Source of the DNA: an uncultured Alistipes sp.
GTDB taxonomy: Bacteria > Bacteroidota > Bacteroidia > Bacteroidales > Rikenellaceae
Assembly (NCBI GenBank): GCA_910586375.1
Contig: CAJUIE010000044.1
Location: forward strand, 1-12,055
DNA: 12,055 bases
Direction: 5' to 3'
This document shows, in pieces, positions 1 to 8,098 of the stretch. Each line of letters opens with the position of its first letter. The stretch's first letter is position 1. Position numbers and translations under genes: made by a program. The notes beneath the pieces are model-generated. The model made no database searches and had not been told where the DNA came from. It saw only the letters and a program-made list of their open reading frames with translations.

Positions 1-101
1 TTTGCTAGCAAACCGTCCCCTCCGCTCGCGCTTTTAGTCCCCCGGCCGCTTAACGTCTCCGACATGAAGGCGGAAACGATTTCCCACAACGAAGCGCCGC
101 A

Positions 102-128
102 GCCAGCGAACGGCGCAAATGCCCGGGG
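102..128 (-). repeat. Inverted copy of a dispersed intergenic repeat (partner at 11905-11930)
   Basis: The 17 bases at 112-128 (GGCGCAAATGCCCGGGG) are the exact reverse complement of 11905-11921. The match continues through GCCAGCG (102-108), which pairs with 11924-11930, with only a short mismatched stretch (AAC against GG) between. Two noncoding regions almost 12 kb apart therefore share about 24 of 27 positions in opposite orientation. That is far more than chance allows in a window this size, so I call it a dispersed repeat of unknown function. Confidence 0.65.
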
Positions 129-201
129 GCGAAACAGCCAGAACCGGATAAGGGCTACACAGCCTATTATCGAACTCCCGGCTTGAAAAGGCCGGATCGG
201 G

Positions 202-262
202 CCGCAGCCCCGCCCCGCGGAGGCCCGCACATGGTGCGTCCCGTCCGCAGTCTCCGGCCCGA
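202..262 (+). repeat. Dispersed intergenic repeat, copy A (pairs with 2277-2340)
   Basis: This stretch aligns with 2277-2340 in the same orientation. The first 27 positions match at 22 and the last 19 match at 16, with a few small gaps between. The conserved parts include GAGGCCCGC and CGCAGTCT. The two copies bracket glmS, one after its 3' end and one before its promoter. Both are outside genes, and the differences are mostly C/T and A/G changes, as expected for old copies of one element. Confidence 0.65.
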
Positions 263-300
263 TTGTAAACATTGTCATTCTGAGCAAAGCGAAGAATCTT
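256..300 (+). repeat. Composite dispersed repeat: GGCCCGA-n-TAAACATTG core plus TCATTCTGAGC...AAGAATCTT
   Basis: The core at 256-274 recurs at 11934-11952 (17 of 19 identical) and, in a shorter form, at 11729-11744. It is followed at 274-300 by GTCATTCTGAGC...GAAGAATCTT. From memory, that motif recurs in intergenic DNA of many bacteria and, when mistranslated, gives peptides such as ILRFAQND in spurious ORFs. ATTC and GAAT at its ends are complementary, so it can form an imperfect hairpin. Its role is not known to me. Confidence 0.6.
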
Positions 301-341
301 ATCCTGGGACAACGGTATGCAGCATCTTCGGCCTGCGTTTT

Positions 342-2186
<1,845 letters not shown>

Positions 2187-2208
2187 AGTTTTTCGTATTT
2201 TTCGGTGT

Positions 2209-2242
2209 CTAAAGTAGTGAATTTTTCAGTTTCTGTGTCAAA
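2209..2242 (-). promoter_or_regulatory. Predicted Bacteroidota-type promoter for glmS
   Basis: On the minus strand a TTTG (2239-2242) is followed by 22 bp and then TACTTTAG (2209-2216), one mismatch from the Bacteroides -7 consensus TAnnTTTG. The spacer is slightly longer than the usual 19-21 bp. The stretch is markedly AT-rich compared with its surroundings and ends about 22 bp before the glmS ATG. It lies after the terminator of the upstream gene, so an independent promoter is expected here. Confidence 0.5.
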
Positions 2243-2276
2243 AAAAGATGCTTATTCTTCCTCGGGCGCATAAAAG

Positions 2277-2340
2277 ACGCAGCCTTGCCTCGCAGAGGCC
2301 CGCAACATTCTGTCGCGTCTCTTCGCAGTCTTCGGTCCGA
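2277..2340 (+). repeat. Dispersed intergenic repeat, copy B
   Basis: This is the same element as 202-262, in the same orientation, placed between the upstream terminator (2351-2383) and the glmS promoter. It overlaps a perfect 6-bp inverted repeat, AGACGC (2275-2280) with GCGTCT (2315-2320). Copy A has no equivalent outer pair, so this pairing may be incidental. The element is outside the predicted glmS transcript, so a leader-RNA role is unlikely. Confidence 0.6.
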
Positions 2341-2350
2341 AGCCCCTCCC

Positions 2351-2383
2351 AACAAAAAGCCGGAAAAAATTTTTTCCGGCTTT
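2351..2383 (-). terminator. Rho-independent terminator after the M20 dipeptidase gene
   Basis: Positions 2356-2383 are a perfect 28-bp palindrome with arms AAAGCCGGAAAAAA and TTTTTTCCGGCTTT, starting 5 bp after the dipeptidase stop codon. Read on the minus strand it ends in a run of Ts (TTTTTGTT, 2351-2358), the expected hairpin plus U-tract. It would end the glmM-dipeptidase transcript before glmS. Confidence 0.85.
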
Positions 2384-2388
2384 CGTCG

Positions 2389-3756
2389 TTATTTCGTCTG
2401 TGCGAAATAGTTGTAGAACAGAGGTATCGTCTCCAGGCCTTTGCTGAATTGCTCTATGGAAAAACTCTCGTTGGGCGAGTGGATCGCATCTTCGGCGAGC
2501 CCGAAGCCCAGAAGCAGAGACTTCATGCCCAATATCTCCTCGAATCCGCTGACTATTGGAATCGAACCACCCGAGTAGAAGGGTAGCGGTTTGCGACCGA
2601 ATACCTCCGTCATTGCCCGTTCGGCAGCCTTGTAGGCCGGCATGTCGGTCGGTGCTACGTAGGGCATGCCGCCGTGGAGGAACTTCACCTCCACCCGGAC
2701 GCTTTTGGGCGCCATTTTGCGGAAATGTCGCTCAAAGAGCTTTGCAATCTTGCGGTAGTCCTGATTCGACACTAAGCGCATTGAAATCTTGGCCGACGCT
2801 TTCGACGGGATTACCGTCTTGGTTCCTTCGCCCGTGTAGCCGCCCCAGATACCGTTCACGTCGAGCGACGGCCGAATGCCCGTTCGTTCGAGCGTCGTGT
2901 AGCCTGCTTCGCCCTCCACGGCGTCTATCGACAGCGACTTTTTGTAGGCCGCAAGGTCGAACGGAGCGCGGTTGAAGGCCCGGCGCTCGGCTTGTGTCAA
3001 CTCGTGTACATCATCGTAGAAGCCCGGAATCGTCACGTGTCCCTGGTCGTCGATGAGCTCCGCGACCAGCCGGGCCAGTACGTTTGCCGGATTGGCCACC
3101 GCCCCGCCGAAGAGCCCCGAGTGCAGGTCCTTGTTGGGTCCCGTTACTTCAACCTCCATGTAAGATAAACCGCGTAACCCACAGGTAATCGATGGTTTAT
3201 CCATGCCAAGCATCGAGGTGTCCGAGACCAGAATAATGTCGGCCTTCAGCAGCTTTTTGTTTTTGCGGCAAAATCCATAGAGGCTCGGTGAGCCGATCTC
3301 CTCTTCGCCCTCCAACATGAATTTCACGTTGCAGGGGAGCGTCTGCGTTGCACACATCGCCTCGAAAGCCTTGGCATGCATCCACAGCTGGCCTTTGTCG
3401 TCGTCTGCACCGCGGCCCCAGATACGACCGTTCGCGATGACCGGTTCGAACGGTTCCGTGTGCCATTCGTCACGCGGATCGACCGGCATCACGTCGTAGT
3501 GGCCATAGACCAGGACGGTTTTGGCCCTGGGATCGATGATTTTTTCAGCGTAAACCACCGGATTGCCCTCCGTGGGCATCACCTCGGCACGGTCGGCACC
3601 CGCTTTGACCAGCGCCGTCGCCAGATACCCGGCGCAACGCTGCATGTCGGGTCGGTGCGCCGCTTCGGCGCTGATCGACGGAATGCGCAACAGATCGAGC
3701 AACTCACTGATGAATCGCTCTTTATTGTCGTTTATATAAACCTTTACTTGAGCCAT
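2389..3756 (-). CDS. M20-family metallodipeptidase
   Basis: This is a cytosolic-type zinc dipeptidase of the M20 family, in the branch of CNDP/carnosinase-like dipeptidases, with 455 residues and no signal peptide. Visible metal-site motifs are GHYDV (His86, Asp88), WGRGADDDKG (113-122), the EGEEEIGS segment with the catalytic and ligand glutamates (149-156), VSDT (Asp179), and IHSPNES near the end (His426). DLHSGLFGG (210-218) opens the lid/dimerisation domain. I chose the ATG at 3756, 11 bp after the glmM stop. An in-frame ATG at 3780 would add eight residues and overlap glmM. The gene sits behind glmM, so it is probably co-transcribed with it and ends at a strong terminator. The peptide substrate cannot be read from sequence; a link to recycling of wall peptides is only suggested by the neighbours. 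Confidence 0.92.
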   Translation of the reverse strand: MAQVKVYINDNKERFISELLDLLRIPSISAEAAHRPDMQRCAGYLATALVKAGADRAEVMPTEGNPVVYAEKIIDPRAKTVLVYGHYDVMPVDPRDEWHTEPFEPVIANGRIWGRGADDDKGQLWMHAKAFEAMCATQTLPCNVKFMLEGEEEIGSPSLYGFCRKNKKLLKADIILVSDTSMLGMDKPSITCGLRGLSYMEVEVTGPNKDLHSGLFGGAVANPANVLARLVAELIDDQGHVTIPGFYDDVHELTQAERRAFNRAPFDLAAYKKSLSIDAVEGEAGYTTLERTGIRPSLDVNGIWGGYTGEGTKTVIPSKASAKISMRLVSNQDYRKIAKLFERHFRKMAPKSVRVEVKFLHGGMPYVAPTDMPAYKAAERAMTEVFGRKPLPFYSGGSIPIVSGFEEILGMKSLLLGFGLAEDAIHSPNESFSIEQFSKGLETIPLFYNYFAQTK

Positions 3757-3767
3757 TTTTCCGTGTT

Positions 3768-5156
3768 TTAAAGAGCGCATATTTCACTTATTTCGGCGAT
3801 GAACCGCTGTGCAAGTGCATCAGCCTCGGCCATTGATTTCGCTTCGGTGTAGATGCGGATGATCGGTTCGGTGTTCGACTTGCGCAGATGCACCCAACAC
3901 TCCTCGAAGTCGATCTTTACGCCATCCGTATCATTCACGTTTTCACCAGCATAACGGGTCTTTATCTCAAGTAATACTTTATCTACATCGATAGCCGGTG
4001 TAAGCTGTATTTTGTTTTTCGAGGCGAAGTAGGCCGGATAGGTCGCACGGAGTGCCGTCATCGTCATTCCCTTCTTGGCTAAGTAGGTCAGGAATAGCGC
4101 CGTACCCACCAGTGCGTCGCGGCCATAGTGGAGTTCGGGGTAGATGACTCCGCCGTTGCCTTCGCCGCCGATCACGGCGCCCGTCTCTTTCATCTTCGCC
4201 ACGACGTTCACCTCGCCCACGGCCGAGGCTGCATAGCTGCCGCCGTGGCGCTGCGTCACGTCACGCAACGCCCGGGATGACGAGAGGTTAGAGACTGTGT
4301 TTCCGCTCTTTACGGACAATACATAGTCCGCCACAGCCACCAGTGTATACTCCTCCACGAACATCGATCCGTCCTCCGAGACCAGGGCCAGACGGTCCAC
4401 ATCGGGGTCGACGACGATGCCCAGGTCGGCCTTTTCGCGGACGATGACTTCCGAAATTTCGGTCAGGTTCTCCGGCAGTGGCTCAGGGTTGTGGGCAAAC
4501 TCGCCTGTGGGTTCGCAGTTGAGTTCCACGACCTCGCAGCCTAACTCGCGCAGCAGGCGCGGCATGACGATGCCGCCCACCGAGTTCACGGCGTCGACCA
4601 CCACCTTAAAGCGGCGCTTGCGCACAGCCCCGACATCGACCAGCGGTAATGCCAGCACGCGGCGGATGTGTTCGTCATTAAAATCTTCACAGCCGGCCAG
4701 ATGGCCTATGTTGTCGATTGTGGGGTAGTCGTACTGCGTCTCTTCGGCCAGCGCCAGCACCTCCTTGCCCTCGGCATCGGAGAGGAACTCGCCCGCAGCG
4801 TTGAGCAGCTTCAGGGCGTTCCACTGGCGGGGGTTGTGCGAGGCGGTGATGATGATGCCGCCGTCGGCTTTCTTCGCGATGACGGCCATTTCGGTGCCGG
4901 GTGTCGTGCAGAGCCCCACGTCGATGACATCGGCCCCTGCGGCCATAAGCGTTCCTTTGACCAGATTGGCCATCAGCTCGCCCGAAAGGCGGGCGTCGCG
5001 GCCTACAACAATGGTAAGTTTTTTGCCGGCCTTGCGGCGGGTCATCAGCCGGGCGTAGGCCGTGGTGAACTTCACCGCGTCGAGCGGCGTGAGGTTTTCG
5101 CCTGCCGGGCCTCCGATTGTGCCGCGGATGCCCGAAATGGATTTGATGAGTGTCAT
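3768..5156 (-). CDS. glmM: Phosphoglucosamine mutase
   Basis: GlmM interconverts glucosamine-6-phosphate and glucosamine-1-phosphate, the step after GlmS in UDP-GlcNAc synthesis. It belongs to the alpha-D-phosphohexomutase superfamily. All four active-site loops are present: TASHNP with the phosphoserine (Ser106), the magnesium site DPDVDR (Asp250, Asp252, Asp254), the sugar loop GEGNGG (341-346), and the phosphate loop RKSNTEP (425-431). The frame is open to 5309, but the conserved N-terminus MTLIKSISGIRGTIGG starts at 5156 and gives the 462 residues usual in Bacteroidota; the extra 51 residues read promoter DNA. Assignment as GlmM rather than a phosphomannomutase rests on overall family resemblance and on glmS nearby. 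It is first in the glmM-dipeptidase unit. Confidence 0.93.
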   Translation of the reverse strand: MTLIKSISGIRGTIGGPAGENLTPLDAVKFTTAYARLMTRRKAGKKLTIVVGRDARLSGELMANLVKGTLMAAGADVIDVGLCTTPGTEMAVIAKKADGGIIITASHNPRQWNALKLLNAAGEFLSDAEGKEVLALAEETQYDYPTIDNIGHLAGCEDFNDEHIRRVLALPLVDVGAVRKRRFKVVVDAVNSVGGIVMPRLLRELGCEVVELNCEPTGEFAHNPEPLPENLTEISEVIVREKADLGIVVDPDVDRLALVSEDGSMFVEEYTLVAVADYVLSVKSGNTVSNLSSSRALRDVTQRHGGSYAASAVGEVNVVAKMKETGAVIGGEGNGGVIYPELHYGRDALVGTALFLTYLAKKGMTMTALRATYPAYFASKNKIQLTPAIDVDKVLLEIKTRYAGENVNDTDGVKIDFEECWVHLRKSNTEPIIRIYTEAKSMAEADALAQRFIAEISEICAL

Positions 5157-5196
5157 ATTCCCAGTATCTGTGTAGATGAAATTTTCGCTTCGAAGT

Positions 5197-5227
5197 TTTG
5201 TTATTCGAGGTAAATATATTACTTTTA
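5197..5227 (+). promoter_or_regulatory. Predicted Bacteroidota-type promoter for the nucleoside phosphorylase gene
   Basis: TTTG at 5197-5200 is followed after 19 bp by TACTTTTA at 5220-5227, one mismatch from TAnnTTTG. The spacing fits the Bacteroides consensus. Transcription would begin near 5234, which rules out the upstream in-frame ATGs at 5176 and 5227 and favours the start at 5260 with a leader of roughly 25 nt. Confidence 0.6.
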
Positions 5228-5242
5228 TGCCAATTATGAAAA
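5211..5242 (-). promoter_or_regulatory. Possible promoter for glmM, overlapping the divergent promoter
   Basis: On the minus strand TATATTTA (5211-5218) is one mismatch from TAnnTTTG. TTTT lies 20 bp upstream of it (5239-5242), one mismatch from TTTG. The predicted leader is about 50 nt. The site overlaps the plus-strand promoter at 5197-5227, so the two would compete or be co-regulated. The match is weaker than on the other strand. Confidence 0.35.
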
Positions 5243-5259
5243 TTAAAGATCCGCAATTT

Positions 5260-6135
5260 ATGAGAACGATTCCTGCTTCCGAATTGATTATCAACGACGA
5301 TGGTTCCATTTTTCACCTTCATCTGCGCCCCGGACAGTTGGCCGATACGGTGATCCTCGTGGGCGATCCCGGACGTGTGGCCCTCGTCGCCGAATATTTC
5401 GACAATATCGAGTGTAAGGTCTCGAACCGCGAGTTCAACACCATAACAGGCACTTATAAAGGCAAACGTATGTCGGTCCTCTCGACCGGTATTGGTATCG
5501 GTAACATCGACATCTGTGTCACGGAGCTCGATGCACTGGCCAACGTTGACTTCGCCACGCGGCAGGAGAAGACCGAAAAAAAACAGCTCACGCTCTTGCG
5601 CCTCGGCACCTCGGGGGCCATACAGCCCGACATCCGGGTCGGGGAGTTCGTTTTCTCGCGTACGTCGTGCGGCTTCGATGGCCTGCTGAGTTATTATAAG
5701 GGACGCGATGAGGTGTGCGACCTGGCCCTCGAGGAGGCTTTTGTAAGGCATACGGGCTGGTATGAGAAGATGCCGCGGCCTTATTTCATCAACGCCGCCG
5801 GCGAGCTTTTCGACCACTTCCGCGACGTTACGCGCGAGGGTATTACCATCGCCGCCCCGGGTTTTTATGCTCCGCAGGGTCGCTGGGTGCGTCTGGAACC
5901 CCATGACGTGCACCTGAACGAGAAGATCGAGTCGTTCGACTTCGGCGGACGCCGTATCACCAACTTCGAGATGGAAGGCTCCGCACTGGCCGGACTGGCC
6001 GCTCTGATGGGCCACTGCGCCGCGACGATCTGCACCATCATTGCCCAGCGTATCGCCCTGGATGCCTGCACCGACTATAAACCCTTCGTGCGCAAGATGA
6101 TCGTCATGGCTCTGGATAAGCTGGCGGCCCTGTAG
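5260..6135 (+). CDS. Nucleoside phosphorylase (uridine/purine nucleoside phosphorylase family)
   Basis: This cytosolic enzyme of the NP-I (PNP/UDP phosphorylase) family cleaves a nucleoside with phosphate to a free base and pentose-1-phosphate for salvage. Its 291 residues contain the phosphate-binding motif VGDPGRV (34-40), the LSTGIGIGNI loop (74-83), RLGTSGA (114-120) and NFEMEGSAL (225-233), whose glutamates normally contact the ribose. MRTIPASELI at 5260 was chosen as the start because the best promoter lies just upstream and homologues I recall begin similarly; in-frame ATGs at 5227 and 5236 would add 11 or 8 residues. The frame is open back to 5176 but reads promoter DNA. Base preference is not certain; it most resembles uridine phosphorylase-like proteins of Bacteroidota. 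It is the first plus-strand gene, 52 bp before dnaN. Confidence 0.88.
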   Translation: MRTIPASELIINDDGSIFHLHLRPGQLADTVILVGDPGRVALVAEYFDNIECKVSNREFNTITGTYKGKRMSVLSTGIGIGNIDICVTELDALANVDFATRQEKTEKKQLTLLRLGTSGAIQPDIRVGEFVFSRTSCGFDGLLSYYKGRDEVCDLALEEAFVRHTGWYEKMPRPYFINAAGELFDHFRDVTREGITIAAPGFYAPQGRWVRLEPHDVHLNEKIESFDFGGRRITNFEMEGSALAGLAALMGHCAATICTIIAQRIALDACTDYKPFVRKMIVMALDKLAAL

Positions 6136-6187
6136 CCCCCCCCTCAAGAAGCAAAAACACATAACAGAATAAACAGAAAGAAAACGT

Positions 6188-7312
6188 ATGAAATTTTCCG
6201 TATCAAGTTCCGCCCTGCTCTCTCTGCTGGCGACCACTGGCAAAGTCATCAGCAACAAAAATACGCTGCCCATCCTCGACTATTTCCTTATGGAGCTGAG
6301 CGGCAACGAACTCAAGGTAACCACCTCGGACCTGGAAACCACGCTCGTAGGCTCCATTACGGTTGACAGCGTAGAGAGCGAGGGCACCATTGCGGCCCCC
6401 GGCAAGCAGATGCTCGACTCTCTGAAGGAGTTCCCCGAACTTCCGCTTACCATCGAGGTCAACGACAAGAACTGGGAGATCAAGATCAACTGGAAAAGCG
6501 GCTCACTCTCCATTCCGGGTGCCAGCGCCGTGAGTTATCCCGCTGTGCCACAGCTCAGTGCCGGGCATAAGGAGCTCAACCTCGATGTCGACACGCTTGT
6601 TACGGGTATCAACAAGACGATTTTCGCCACGGCCGATGACGAGTTGCGGCCCGTGATGAACGGTATTTATATCAATCTGGAGCCCAACGCCCTGACGTTT
6701 GTCGGCACGGACGCCCATAAGTTGGTCAAGTATGAAGCCGAGACTGCGAACGACATCACAGCTTCGTTCATCCTGCCCAAGAAACCGGCCAACCTCCTCA
6801 AGTCGGTGCTCCTGAAGGAGGAGGACGCTATCGCCGTGGCCTTCGATTCGAAGAACGCCACGTTCCACCTGAAGAGCCACACGCTCGTCTGCCGCCTGAT
6901 TGAGGGCAACTATCCCAATTACAACGCCGTAATCCCCACGGCTAACCCCAACAAGGTGCTCGTTGACCGCATCGAGCTGGTCAACGGCATCAAGCGCGTG
7001 GCGGTCTGCTCCAACCCGACGACCAACCTCATCCGCATGGACATCGCCGACAACAAGATAACCCTTACGGCTCAGGACCTCGATTTCTCGATGTCGGCCA
7101 ACGAGACTATTTCGTGCAGTTATGACGGGCAGCCCATATCGATCGGCTTTAAGTCGACCTTCCTGGTCGAGATACTCTCGAACATGGAGACCCCGACGGT
7201 GGTCGTCGAGCTGGCCGATTCGACGCGGGCAGGAGTCTTTAAGCCCGTTTACGACGAGAAGCAGACCTCGGCGACGCTGATGCTGCTCATGCCCATGATG
7301 ATCAACGCTTAA
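6188..7312 (+). CDS. dnaN: DNA polymerase III subunit beta (sliding clamp)
   Basis: The beta clamp forms a dimeric ring around DNA and tethers the replicative polymerase and repair factors. The 374 residues fit three similar clamp domains of about 120 residues each. Recognisable segments are NTLPILDYFL (25-34) in domain 1, LRPVMNGIY and GTDAHKLVKYE (about 153-183) in domain 2, and CRLIEGNYPNYNAVIP (225-240) at the start of domain 3. It ends in LLMPMMINA, where clamps carry their conserved MP(M/V)-type tail next to the partner-binding cleft. The 52-bp space before it has a C-run then a purine/A-rich leader; I see no TTTG/TAnnTTTG promoter there, so transcription may come from the phosphorylase promoter. 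dnaA is not adjacent in this window. The exonuclease gene starts 12 bp after its stop. Confidence 0.97.
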   Translation: MKFSVSSSALLSLLATTGKVISNKNTLPILDYFLMELSGNELKVTTSDLETTLVGSITVDSVESEGTIAAPGKQMLDSLKEFPELPLTIEVNDKNWEIKINWKSGSLSIPGASAVSYPAVPQLSAGHKELNLDVDTLVTGINKTIFATADDELRPVMNGIYINLEPNALTFVGTDAHKLVKYEAETANDITASFILPKKPANLLKSVLLKEEDAIAVAFDSKNATFHLKSHTLVCRLIEGNYPNYNAVIPTANPNKVLVDRIELVNGIKRVAVCSNPTTNLIRMDIADNKITLTAQDLDFSMSANETISCSYDGQPISIGFKSTFLVEILSNMETPTVVVELADSTRAGVFKPVYDEKQTSATLMLLMPMMINA

Positions 7313-7324
7313 GAGCTGCCCTCC

Positions 7325-8098
7325 ATGAAGTTGAACCTCAAGCGCCCGATCGTCTTTTTCGATCTGGAGACTACGGGTGTGGACACTGCGAAGGACCGTA
7401 TCGTCGAGATTTCGATGATCAAGGTCATGCCCGACGGCGAGGAGATACCCAAGACCCGGCGGATCAATCCCGGTATGCCCATTCCGCCGGAGGCGACGGC
7501 TATCCACGGCATTACCGATGCCGATGTGGCGGGGGAGCCCACCTTCGCGCAGATCGCCAAGTCGCTCGCACAGTTTTTACAGGGCTGCGACTTCGGGGGG
7601 TTCAACTCCAACCGGTTCGATCTGCCCGTGCTGGTCGAGGAGTTTTTAAGGGCGGGTGTCGAGGTGGATTTCAAGCGCCGCAAGTTCATCGATGTGCAGA
7701 ACATCTTCCATAAGAAGGAGCAGCGTACGCTCGTGGCAGCTTATAAGTTTTACTGCGACCGCGATTTGGACGACGCCCACTCCGCCGAGGCCGACACGCG
7801 GGCCACTTACGAGGTGCTCAAGGCCCAGCTTGACCGTTATGGCGACCTGGAGAATGATATTGACGCTCTGGCCGACTACTCCAGCCGGGGCGAGATGGCC
7901 GATTATGCCGGGCGTATCCTCCTCGACGATCAGGGGCGCGAAGTCTTCGGCTTCGGCAAGTATAAGGGCCGCAGCGTCGCCGACGTCTTCCGCGAGGAGC
8001 CGAGTTATTACGCATGGATGATGAACGGCGACTTCCCGCTCTATACCAAGAAGGTCATCACCGAAATCCGTATGCGCTCAAAAACAAAAGGACGATGA
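7325..8098 (+). CDS. DnaQ-like 3'-5' exonuclease with ExoX-like C-terminal domain
   Basis: This is a DEDDh exonuclease of the Pol III epsilon/DnaQ superfamily, with 257 residues. The catalytic acids are visible: Asp13 and Glu15 in FFDLETTG (ExoI), Asp99 in FNSNRFD (ExoII), and His152 plus Asp157 in HSAEADTRA (ExoIII). After a linker, residues 208-238 (FGFGKYKGRS...PSYYAWMMNGDFP) match the short C-terminal module seen in exodeoxyribonuclease X and related proteins. It is not the extended PolC or Pol IIIalpha-binding tail of classical epsilon. It lies 12 bp after dnaN and overlaps the next gene by 4 bp (ATGA). The setting suggests proofreading or repair at the replication fork, but it could be a general repair nuclease; the sequence does not decide between these. 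Confidence 0.88.
   Translation: MKLNLKRPIVFFDLETTGVDTAKDRIVEISMIKVMPDGEEIPKTRRINPGMPIPPEATAIHGITDADVAGEPTFAQIAKSLAQFLQGCDFGGFNSNRFDLPVLVEEFLRAGVEVDFKRRKFIDVQNIFHKKEQRTLVAAYKFYCDRDLDDAHSAEADTRATYEVLKAQLDRYGDLENDIDALADYSSRGEMADYAGRILLDDQGREVFGFGKYKGRSVADVFREEPSYYAWMMNGDFPLYTKKVITEIRMRSKTKGR

Larger units (their letters stand above)
1..341. other. Noncoding region downstream of glmS, rich in dispersed repeats
   Basis: No credible gene lies here. It begins with a 12-bp perfect palindrome (1-12, TTTGCTAGCAAA) that may be cut by the window edge. It then holds a repeat copy at 102-128 that recurs inverted near the other end of the window, a small hairpin (CCGGC 178-182 with GCCGG 191-195), a 61-bp repeat shared with the region upstream of glmS (202-262), and a widespread TCATTCTGAGC-type repeat (274-300). 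glmS reads into this region from the right. I see no convincing GC hairpin plus T-run just after its stop, so its terminator is not resolved. Confidence 0.7.

Noticed and set aside
140..200. tRNA-like TTCGA sequence on the minus strand (GGGAGTTCGATA)
   Set aside because: The bases around it do not form a T-stem, and no acceptor, D or anticodon stems can be built.
2187..2388. glmS ribozyme or other riboswitch upstream of glmS
   Set aside because: The predicted leader is only about 16 nt, and the remaining intergenic DNA is a repeat also found downstream of glmS.
4687..6273. Long minus-strand ORF (528 codons) opposite the nucleoside phosphorylase gene
   Set aside because: It is antisense to the whole phosphorylase gene and continues into glmM in the wrong frame. 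GC-rich codon bias readily opens such frames; no domain is visible.
6503..7507. Minus-strand ORF (334 codons) opposite dnaN
   Set aside because: It is a mirror of dnaN codon bias, rich in Arg, His, Asp and Gly, with no recognisable fold.
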